DNA of 5,518 bases, taken from an uncultured Bacillota bacterium (GTDB lineage: Bacteria > Bacillota_I > Bacilli_A > RFN20 > CAG-826). The notes beneath the pieces are model-generated. The model searched no databases, was not told where the DNA came from, and worked only from the letters and a program-made list of their open reading frames with translations. Both the position numbers and the translations under genes were made by a program. The stretch spans positions 1-5,518 of the forward strand of contig CASFWS010000075.1 in assembly GCA_949298295.1 (NCBI GenBank). The letters are read 5' to 3'. Shown here one piece after another: positions 1 through 4,812 of this stretch. Numbering within the stretch: the stretch's first letter is position 1; each line of letters opens with the position of its first letter.

Positions 1-2
1 CG

Positions 3-407
3 GTCATCGAGCGTTGTGATATCGTCAAGGCGACCGAGGAAGAGCTTTCTTTCCTGACCGGCGAGGATGATGTCGTCATCGGGGCGAGATCGCTATGCCA
101 CCCGGGGATGCTCCTATGCGTCTCGCTTGGCCAGAAGGGGTGCCATTTCCGTTTCGACGGGCTATCGGGGTTCGTCCCGCCGAAGAAGGTGCTGGTCCCT
201 ATTGATACCACCGGGGCCGGCGACGCTTTCTTCTCCTATGTGCTCTTCGCTTTGGATAATCGTGATTTGCGGGCTTTGTGCCTCGCTGATTTCCTCGATT
301 TGTTCAAACACGCGAACGCCTGCGGGGCGTTAGCGACCCAGAAGAAAGGAGCCCTCTCCTCCTTCCCGCGCCTAGATGAGGTTGAGGGATTTCTCTCCCG
401 TCCGTAA
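3..407 (+). CDS. PfkB-family sugar kinase, fructokinase-like (C-terminal part; 5' end outside window)
   Basis: This is the C-terminal ~134 residues of a ribokinase/PfkB-fold kinase, which uses ATP to phosphorylate a sugar in the cytoplasm. The frame is open from the window edge to a TAA. Early in the fragment is a VKATEEELSFLTG block, the typical 'K-x-(S/T)-x-E-E-L-x-x-L-T-G' segment of fructokinases and related kinases. Later comes DTTGAGDAF, PfkB signature 2, whose GAGD forms the anion hole and whose Asp is the catalytic base. The helix after it and the 'ANACGALATQKKGA' segment match the family's usual C-terminal end, so the 3' end looks intact. The substrate is inferred: the E-E-L-x-x-L-T-G motif and the sugar ABC neighbour favour fructose or a similar hexose (ScrK-like), but ribokinase or KDG-kinase relatives cannot be excluded without the N-terminal half. 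The next gene begins at the base after the stop, so the two are co-transcribed. Confidence 0.9.
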   Translation, partial: VIERCDIVKATEEELSFLTGEDDVVIGARSLCHPGMLLCVSLGQKGCHFRFDGLSGFVPPKKVLVPIDTTGAGDAFFSYVLFALDNRDLRALCLADFLDLFKHANACGALATQKKGALSSFPRLDEVEGFLSRP

Positions 408-1298
408 ATGGGATTGTTCTCTTACCTTCGGCCTGATGCCCCTGGGCATCCGGAGCAGGCCCGTTTGCCCGCGAACCGCTTCAAAGCCTATTTCGATATC
501 GCGCGAAACCGGTTCTTCCTCCTTATCGGCCTTTCCCTCCTGACGTTTCTGTTTTTCCTTCCCCTCTACGCCTGGCGGATCGCCTGGGGCGCTTATATGG
601 CGGTTGAGCCTAGCGCCGAGCTCACGGCCGCCGAATTGCTTTACCGGGATTTCATCCTGAGTTCGGCCGGCTCCTTAGTCGAATGGCCATTGCAGTTATT
701 GGCTTGCTTCGGCCTCGGGGGCACCTTCGAGGTCGCTTCCCGGCTTTGCCATCAGGAAGGCAGCGTCTTCCTGACCAAGGATTTCGGAAAAGGGCTCCGG
801 GAGAACTGGAAGTCCGGCTTGATGGCCGGGGGCTTGATCGGCTTGGGCAGTTTCCTCTTCGTCCTCAATTCCCGTTTCTATCCTTTGCTGGAAGGGATGC
901 CGACTTGGGGGTCGATGGCGATGACCATCGTCTTTGCCCTCGTAATGGCCTTGTTCCAGATGTGGGGCTATTTCCTGCTTTCCTCGGCGACCGTCTATCG
1001 GTTCCGGTTCAAGGACAGTTTGAAAAACACATTTCTCTTCTCCTTCATCCTTTACCCGAAGAATCTCCTCTTCCTGATCCTCGCGGCTTTATTCCTCGTC
1101 CTGCTCGAATTGATCCCGTACCTGCTCATCCAGGAGATCCTCATCGCCCTGATCGGGCTATACGGCCTAGCCCATCTCGCCATCGTCTTTGAGCTATATG
1201 GGCTCCACGTATTCGACCGTTACATCAATATGAATCACAGCCCCGGCGAAGTGGGGCGAGGGCTTAGCGAAGACGACGCCCCCGGAAAGGAAAAATGA
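408..1298 (+). CDS. YesL-like (DUF624) polytopic membrane protein
   Basis: This 296-residue integral membrane protein has about six predicted helices: residues ~36-56, 83-105, 137-153, 168-192, 219-240 and 241-262. A soluble N-terminus of ~35 residues precedes them, and a charged tail (GLSEDDAPGKEK) follows. The cytoplasmic loop at ~106-137 (F-E-V-A-S-R-L, then K-D-F-G-K-G-L-R-E-N-W-K) resembles the 'dFf.gfr.Nfk' loop of DUF624/YesL proteins. In Bacillota these are commonly encoded beside carbohydrate ABC transporters; their biochemical role is not settled. It is longer than most YesL proteins (~200-220 residues), mainly because of the N-terminus and the 60-82 segment. The ATG directly follows the kinase TAA with no good Shine-Dalgarno, which suggests translational coupling. 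Its TGA lies inside the start region of the ATPase gene. Family assignment rests on pattern resemblance and context, not a database match. Confidence 0.7.
   Translation: MGLFSYLRPDAPGHPEQARLPANRFKAYFDIARNRFFLLIGLSLLTFLFFLPLYAWRIAWGAYMAVEPSAELTAAELLYRDFILSSAGSLVEWPLQLLACFGLGGTFEVASRLCHQEGSVFLTKDFGKGLRENWKSGLMAGGLIGLGSFLFVLNSRFYPLLEGMPTWGSMAMTIVFALVMALFQMWGYFLLSSATVYRFRFKDSLKNTFLFSFILYPKNLLFLILAALFLVLLELIPYLLIQEILIALIGLYGLAHLAIVFELYGLHVFDRYINMNHSPGEVGRGLSEDDAPGKEK
1286..1291 (+). promoter_or_regulatory. Ribosome binding site deciding the ATPase start
   Basis: AAAGGA lies 3 nt before the ATG at 1295 and 9 nt before the in-frame ATG at 1301. The second spacing is the usual one. It also gives the family-typical N-terminus MANVKFEHVYKVY, so the 1301 start is preferred. 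The 1295 ATG overlaps the upstream TGA (ATGA) and would add only Met-Ile. Confidence 0.6.
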
Positions 1299-1300
1299 TT

Positions 1301-3373
1301 ATGGCTAACGTCAAATTCGAACATGTTTACAAAGTGTATCCCGGCGGGGTTCGGGCCATCACCGACCTCAATTTGGAGATCAAGGACAAAGAATTCGTGG
1401 TTTTCGTCGGGCCGTCGGGATGCGGCAAATCGACGACGCTTCGGATGATCGCTGGGCTAGAGGATATCTCGGCCGGCAACCTTTACATCGATGGGGTCCG
1501 GGTCAACGACCTCCCTCCGAGCAAGCGCGATATCACCATGGTGTTTCAGAATTACGCGCTTTACCCCCATAAAACGGTTTACGAGAACATGGCCTTCGGG
1601 TTGCGGATGGCCAAGGTTCCAAGAGAAGAGATCGACGCCCGGATCCAAAACGCCGCCAAAATCTTGGGGCTGGAGCCGTTTTTGTCCCGCAAACCCCGGG
1701 CCCTTTCCGGCGGGCAGCGGCAACGGGTGGCTTTGGGCCGCTCGATCGTCCGGGAGCCGAAGGTATTCCTGCTCGATGAGCCGCTTTCGAACCTTGATGC
1801 CAAACTGCGAGTTCAAATGCGAAGCGAAATCTCCAAGCTTCATCGGAAACTTGGCATCACCTTCGTCTACGTCACCCACGACCAGACCGAAGCCATGACG
1901 ATGGGCACCCAGATCGTCGTCATGAAAGACGGGGTCATCCAGCAAGTCGACAGCCCATCCAACCTTTATGACCATCCGGCCAATGTTTTCGTCGCCACAT
2001 TCCTCGGTACCCCGCAGATGAACTTGTTCGAGGGAACCCTAACCAAGAGCGCGGAGGGGCTTGAATTCGTGCTCGCCGACGAGGATGCGGAATATCATGT
2101 TTCGCTCGGCGACGGGACCTTAAAGGAACTCTCGAGTTTGGAATGGATTGGGAAAGCCTGCCAGTTGGGGTTGCGCCCGGAAGACATCATCATCGATCCA
2201 AAGAACAAGCAATTCGACCTCCGGATCGATATGATCGAGAAGCTCGGGGCGGAACTCATCCTCCATTGCTATCTCAATGGCAGCCAAATCGGGCTCCAAG
2301 TCAAAGCCGATGGGCGGCTGAACGTCAAAGAAGGCGATTTGATTGGGGTCCGCTTCGACCGGAAACGGGTCCATTTGTTCGGCCCGGGGAAGGACGGCCA
2401 CCGGATCGCCGGGCTCTTGGACAAAGATTATATCGATGCCGAACTCGATGGCGAAAAGATGACCATCGAGGCCGCCGGCGCCCAATTTGCCTTGCCTGCC
2501 GATACCCGCGACCGTCTTATCCCGGAATACCAGGGGAAAAAGAAAGGATGCGCCATCGCCGTCCCCTCCAATCGTTTCCACCTCCGTTCAAGCGGCGAGA
2601 GCGATTTGACTTTCGAGGCGACGCTCCAATCGGTCGAGGAAAGGAAAGAGGGGACCATCGCTTTCTTCTCTTTGCCCGGCCGTCCCACTTATCTTGGGGC
2701 CAAGTTCCCATTTTCCCCGGGGAAGGTCGGCGATACGGTTAAGGTCTACGTCCGTCCCGATGACGCGGTGCTGGTCGACCAGACGCACCAATTTCGTTTG
2801 CTGACGGTTCACCCATACACGACCAACAAAGTCTCGGCGGAGGTCATAACCAAAGGCGATAAGCGGATGCTGAAGTTCGCTTCTTTCGCGGTTCTTGCCC
2901 CGGATTCCTTTGAACCTGGATCTTATGATTTGGAGATACCTTACGACGCCTTCGTGAAACTCCCGAGCAAAAAGGCCAAAGCGAAGCGGAAAACCAAATT
3001 CTCCGAGCTGATCCGCCGGATTTGGAACGAAGCCATGGTTAAGCGCAACGAAACTAAACGGCTCCGATCCTTGAGCCCGGAAGAGCAGGAATCGGTCCGG
3101 AAAGCGAAGAAAGCGGCGAAGCTTGAGGCGGCTGCCGGCAAAAAGAAAGCCCGAGAAGACGCCAAGGCGCGGGAACGCTCCTTGAAAGGGAAGGTTTTCC
3201 GCCTCCATCCGGTTAACGAGGAACACATCGGCTCGGCGACCATACTTTACGCCAACGTCCATGGGTTCGCCGATTATTTGACCATCAAAGGCTCGGCCGA
3301 TGATTCCTGCTTCGCCGAACACCATCCCCGTTACACGTTGGATTATTCGAAAGTCAAATTGACGAAACGGTGA
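1301..3373 (+). CDS. MsmX/UgpC-type carbohydrate ABC transporter ATP-binding protein with long C-terminal extension
   Basis: This cytoplasmic ATPase should energise an ABC sugar importer. All nucleotide-binding motifs are intact (numbering from the 1301 ATG): A-loop Tyr13, Walker A GPSGCGKST 37-45, Q-loop Gln83, signature LSGGQ 135-139, Walker B VFLLDE 155-160, D-loop SNLD 163-166 and switch His193. Residues ~235-375 form the MalK/MsmX-type regulatory OB (TOBE) region, with GLRPEDI near 290-296 and a closing 'VRFDRKRVHLFGPG'. MsmX, UgpC and MalK normally end there at ~365-375 residues, but this protein is 690. The extra part has a second beta-rich block ending in a 'VYVRPDDAVLV' segment reminiscent of another TOBE half, then a Lys/Ala/Arg-rich helical stretch (~557-631), then a final ~60-residue beta-like segment. 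No permease or sugar-binding protein is in the window. MsmX-type ATPases often serve several importers, so a shared role is plausible. The alternative start is 1295. Confidence 0.93.
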   Translation: MANVKFEHVYKVYPGGVRAITDLNLEIKDKEFVVFVGPSGCGKSTTLRMIAGLEDISAGNLYIDGVRVNDLPPSKRDITMVFQNYALYPHKTVYENMAFGLRMAKVPREEIDARIQNAAKILGLEPFLSRKPRALSGGQRQRVALGRSIVREPKVFLLDEPLSNLDAKLRVQMRSEISKLHRKLGITFVYVTHDQTEAMTMGTQIVVMKDGVIQQVDSPSNLYDHPANVFVATFLGTPQMNLFEGTLTKSAEGLEFVLADEDAEYHVSLGDGTLKELSSLEWIGKACQLGLRPEDIIIDPKNKQFDLRIDMIEKLGAELILHCYLNGSQIGLQVKADGRLNVKEGDLIGVRFDRKRVHLFGPGKDGHRIAGLLDKDYIDAELDGEKMTIEAAGAQFALPADTRDRLIPEYQGKKKGCAIAVPSNRFHLRSSGESDLTFEATLQSVEERKEGTIAFFSLPGRPTYLGAKFPFSPGKVGDTVKVYVRPDDAVLVDQTHQFRLLTVHPYTTNKVSAEVITKGDKRMLKFASFAVLAPDSFEPGSYDLEIPYDAFVKLPSKKAKAKRKTKFSELIRRIWNEAMVKRNETKRLRSLSPEEQESVRKAKKAAKLEAAAGKKKAREDAKARERSLKGKVFRLHPVNEEHIGSATILYANVHGFADYLTIKGSADDSCFAEHHPRYTLDYSKVKLTKR

Positions 3374-3999
3374 CTATCATCGCCCCCTGTCTGGCGGTCG
3401 GCCTATCGCTTCATCTGGTCTCGGTCTGTTTATATGGCGAGACGCCCCGAATCAAGACATTGGGAGCTTTCAATATCGGTCTCGTCTTTTTGAGCTTCCT
3501 CGACGCGACGATCTGTTTCTCCACGGTTTGGGCCTGGGGACTAGGCGGAGCCGTAACCATGGCCCTTGATTTGTGCCTCGGCGGGCTTTTTTGTGCCTTC
3601 CTCTACCTTTCGATGATGCCGAGATGGATAAGGCCGTTTTCAATGCCATCTTCCTCGATCGAGGTCGTGACCCAGGAGGCCTTTTCCTTCGCTTCCTTAA
3701 CACCGTTGCCCATGCAAATGCCATGGCCGACGAGATTGAACATGTCGATGTCGTTGGTATCGTCGCCGAAGGCAGCCAATTCGTCATTCGCAAGGCCTGT
3801 ATTGGCAATGAGGGCCTTAATGCCATCGCTTTTCCGAAAGGGTTCGCTGGTGATTTCGGCGGCGGTCTCGAAGAAGCGGTTGAAGGTGATGCCAACCCGC
3901 TTTATGAAGCAGGGGTCTTTTTCCTCCTTCATGAACAGTTGGATCGCTAGGACAGGTTCTCCCCGGTATTCGGAGATTGGCCGGGGCCGGGGTTCGTAG
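3370..3999 (+). CDS. Possible small membrane protein; only the first ~80 codons look genuine
   Basis: A GTG overlapping the ATPase TGA (GTGA) opens a 209-codon frame. Residues 1-80 are strongly hydrophobic, with three likely helices (about 4-22, 31-52 and 58-79), and read like real protein. From about codon 79 the frame enters the 3' end of the convergent HAD gene. It then reads as low-quality antisense sequence (Pro/Ser/Met-rich) for nearly 400 nt until a stop at 3997-3999. Either the gene truly overlaps the HAD gene, or its original end was lost or shifted. A one-base shift forward at the T6 run 3587-3592 would end the protein at a TGA at 3614-3616, just past the HAD stop. There is no Shine-Dalgarno, so translation would depend on coupling to the ATPase. 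No family was recognised. The hydrophobic segment is a fairly safe observation; the full-length ORF is not. Confidence 0.35.
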   Translation: MTIIAPCLAVGLSLHLVSVCLYGETPRIKTLGAFNIGLVFLSFLDATICFSTVWAWGLGGAVTMALDLCLGGLFCAFLYLSMMPRWIRPFSMPSSSIEVVTQEAFSFASLTPLPMQMPWPTRLNMSMSLVSSPKAANSSFARPVLAMRALMPSLFRKGSLVISAAVSKKRLKVMPTRFMKQGSFSSFMNSWIARTGSPRYSEIGRGRGS

Positions 4000-4391
4000 T
4001 AGACGGCATAGAAAGAATTCACGTTCGGATCGTCGGGAAAGCTTGAAAGATAGGCTTCTTTAAGGGTGACGAGAAGGTAGGAGACCTTTTGTTCTTTGGC
4101 GGTTCGCAAGAGGTCTTCGACGAGGGAAGGAGGGAGGAACTTGGCATAAAGGATTTCCTCTTTCGTAAAAGCCGCGCCTCCGTTGTTCACGACGAAACCA
4201 TCAAAGTCGATTCGTTCGAAAGTGCCCAGTTCCCGAAGGGCATAATAGCTTCGGGCCGAGTTTATGAAGATGCGGACGCCTTGGCCATGAGCTGCCTTGA
4301 TAGCTCTGGTAGCCGACGGCACGAAAGAACGAGTCTTGTGGTCGAAGAGAGTCCAATCGAAATCGAAGAAGACAGCTTTGACTTCCGCCAC
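3603..4391 (-). CDS. Cof-type HAD-IIB family sugar-phosphate phosphatase
   Basis: This complete 262-residue cytoplasmic haloacid-dehalogenase phosphatase has the usual length for the Cof/YidA-like subfamily, which hydrolyses sugar phosphates and related phosphometabolites. Motif I is DFDWTLFD (10-17), with nucleophile Asp10 and acid/base Asp12. Motif II is the Ser of NSARS (Ser45), motif III the Lys of RKSDGIK (Lys187), and motif IV GDDTNDIDMF (209-218), the Mg-binding acidic loop. The cap lies between motifs II and III, as in type IIB. The closing segment (GHGICMGNGVKEAKEKASWVT then EEDGIENGL) is classic Cof. Motif I has Trp where Gly is usual. The GTG at 4389-4391 is the only plausible start: upstream in-frame codons give no start before a TGA at 4467-4469. 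No Shine-Dalgarno precedes it, so a leaderless message is possible. The gene is convergent with the sugar operon; its substrate is not deducible. Confidence 0.93.
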   Translation of the reverse strand: MAEVKAVFFDFDWTLFDHKTRSFVPSATRAIKAAHGQGVRIFINSARSYYALRELGTFERIDFDGFVVNNGGAAFTKEEILYAKFLPPSLVEDLLRTAKEQKVSYLLVTLKEAYLSSFPDDPNVNSFYAVYYEPRPRPISEYRGEPVLAIQLFMKEEKDPCFIKRVGITFNRFFETAAEITSEPFRKSDGIKALIANTGLANDELAAFGDDTNDIDMFNLVGHGICMGNGVKEAKEKASWVTTSIEEDGIENGLIHLGIIER

Positions 4392-4426
4392 GAGAAAAAG
4401 ATATTGAACAGATGGATTGGGAGCAA
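4391..4426 (-). promoter_or_regulatory. Candidate promoter giving a leaderless HAD transcript
   Basis: Read on the minus strand, TTGCTC (4426-4421), a 17 nt spacer and TATCTT (4403-4398) resemble a weak sigma-A promoter. The expected transcription start falls at or next to the first base of the GTG start (4391). This would explain the missing Shine-Dalgarno. The hexamers match consensus at only 3/6 and 4/6 positions, so the call is tentative. Confidence 0.3.
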
Positions 4427-4583
4427 GACCGGCAGAACCGATTTTTGTATCGTTTTTAGCAGTCGATCAGGAAAGTTTTTCCGAAATACCACGCAAAAGC
4501 GCCTTAATTTTCAAGATATGAGCAATTTTCCTAGGAAACGATCGAAAGGTCCAAAAGCTTTTTTGAAATTTCATTTGTACGGA

Positions 4584-4603
4584 AATTGAACAATTGTTCA
4601 GTT
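4584..4603. repeat. Perfect 14 bp palindrome (operator candidate)
   Basis: TGAACAATTGTTCA at 4587-4600 is a perfect inverted repeat. Allowing one mismatched pair extends it to 20 bp (AA...TT at the ends, 4584-4603). It lies about 30 bp upstream of the -35 box of the plus-strand promoter and ~195 bp from the HAD start. The TGAAC...GTTCA half-sites resemble those bound by dimeric helix-turn-helix repressors such as TetR-family proteins. No regulator gene is in the window, so the binder is unknown. No poly-U follows, which argues against a terminator. Confidence 0.5.
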
Positions 4604-4628
4604 AAGAAACTTTTTGCAATTAAAGGGG

Positions 4629-4657
4629 TTAACAAAAGTCCTGTAAGCGCTTACACT
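4629..4657 (+). promoter_or_regulatory. Sigma-A-type promoter upstream of the structured RNA segment
   Basis: TTAACA (4629-4634) and TACACT (4652-4657) are separated by exactly 17 nt, matching TTGACA/TATAAT at 5/6 and 4/6 positions. Transcription would start near 4664. A second -10-like hexamer, TATAAG (4657-4662), overlaps but lacks a well-spaced -35. The sequence just upstream is AT-rich, which could help promoter strength. Confidence 0.55.
4642..4655. promoter_or_regulatory. Perfect cre site (CcpA / LacI-family operator)
   Basis: TGTAAGCGCTTACA is a perfect 14 bp palindrome that fully fits the catabolite-responsive element pattern TGWAANCGNTNWCA, including the central CG. It covers the spacer and most of the -10 box of the adjacent promoter, a position from which CcpA or a LacI/GalR-type repressor would be expected to block RNA polymerase. 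A local LacI-family regulator would use a similar site, so the identity of the binder is inferred. Confidence 0.75.
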
Positions 4658-4663
4658 ATAAGT

Positions 4664-4769
4664 GGTCGAAGGGACGCTACCGCAAACGGCGGCGAGTGGC
4701 AACAAAGCGTCCCGATACCTCCTTTCGGGAAAGAGCCAGGCCGGCGGAAAAGCCTGGCTCTTTCTTGTT
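4664..4769 (+). ncRNA. Candidate ~105 nt structured small RNA or gdpP leader RNA
   Basis: The span between the promoter and the intrinsic terminator contains no credible ORF but strong secondary structure. A perfect 8 bp stem pairs GGGACGCT (4671-4678) with AGCGTCCC (4706-4713) and encloses a small CCGC/GCGG hairpin (4680-4683 with 4689-4692). Next is CCCGA (4711-4715) pairing with TCGGG (4725-4729), presenting the loop TACCTCCTT, which contains the anti-Shine-Dalgarno sequence CCTCC. The terminator hairpin closes the RNA. The first two stems share bases 4711-4713, so they compete or adjust. No known riboswitch or RNA family was recognised. It could be an independent trans-acting sRNA repressed by CcpA, or a leader whose terminator controls gdpP. 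The 5' end is estimated from the -10 box and the 3' end from the U-rich tract. Confidence 0.5.
4730..4769 (+). terminator. Intrinsic (rho-independent) terminator
   Basis: A perfect 12 bp stem pairs AAAGAGCCAGGC (4730-4741) with GCCTGGCTCTTT (4752-4763), with a 10 nt loop. The stem's TTT and following bases form the U-rich tract TTTCTTGTT (4761-4769). It ends the structured RNA segment 43 nt before the gdpP start. It therefore either separates the RNA from gdpP or acts as an attenuator. Confidence 0.85.
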
Positions 4770-4784
4770 CCCTACTATGTAGGG
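4770..4784. repeat. Short inverted repeat between the terminator and gdpP
   Basis: CCCTACTATGTAGGG has perfect 6 bp arms around a TAT centre. It sits where a -35 box would lie for the TATAAT before gdpP, so it could be an operator replacing or covering that box. In a read-through transcript it could instead form a small hairpin just before the G-rich ribosome-binding region. Confidence 0.4.
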
Positions 4785-4790
4785 AGGGAC

Positions 4791-4804
4791 GGGGAGGCTA
4801 TAAT
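4791..4804 (+). promoter_or_regulatory. Consensus -10 box and Shine-Dalgarno-like tract before gdpP
   Basis: TATAAT (4799-4804) is a perfect -10 hexamer. Its predicted start point (~4811) is two bases before the gdpP ATG, so a leaderless message is possible, although no good -35 box is seen 17 nt upstream. The GGGGAGG tract (4791-4797) is a strong Shine-Dalgarno. However, it is 15 nt from the ATG, too far for usual use, and only 5 nt from an out-of-frame ATG at 4803. Confidence 0.4.
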
Positions 4805-4812
4805 GACCGGGC

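Larger units (their letters stand above)
4392..4812. other. Intergenic regulatory region between the divergent HAD and gdpP-like genes
   Basis: This ~420 bp stretch has no convincing protein gene. It is AT-rich from about 4440 to 4640, unlike the GC-richer genes on either side. From left to right it holds the weak HAD promoter, a featureless AT-rich part (~4430-4580) with only short imperfect inverted repeats (GGAAA/TTTCC at 4470-4482, GAAATTTC at 4565-4572), a 14 bp palindrome, a promoter with a cre site, a structured segment with a terminator, a second palindrome, a G-rich tract, and the TATAAT just before the gdpP start. Confidence 0.8.

Noticed and set aside
2588..3325. 245-codon minus-strand ORF and other long frames opposite the ATPase gene
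   Set aside because: The ATPase frame is unambiguous. The opposite-strand frames have no domain pattern, as expected for shadows of a GC-rich gene.
3562..3592. GCCC ... GGGC followed by T6 as an intrinsic terminator for the operon
   Set aside because: The stem would be only about 4 bp with a 17 nt loop, too weak to call despite the T run.
4470..4482. GGAAA-GTT-TTTCC inverted repeat as a terminator or operator
   Set aside because: A 5 bp A/T-dominated stem is expected by chance in this AT-rich stretch and no U tract follows.
4089..4589. 166-codon plus-strand ORF opposite the HAD gene
   Set aside because: It lies largely antisense to a HAD phosphatase with all four motifs, has no recognisable domain, and its composition is that of a shadow frame.
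4671..4763. T-box leader (GAGTGGCAAC ... CGTCCC slightly resembles the T-box antiterminator region)
   Set aside because: The GGGTGG core is absent, the predicted transcript is too short for a specifier stem, and the downstream gene is not an amino-acid or tRNA-synthetase gene.
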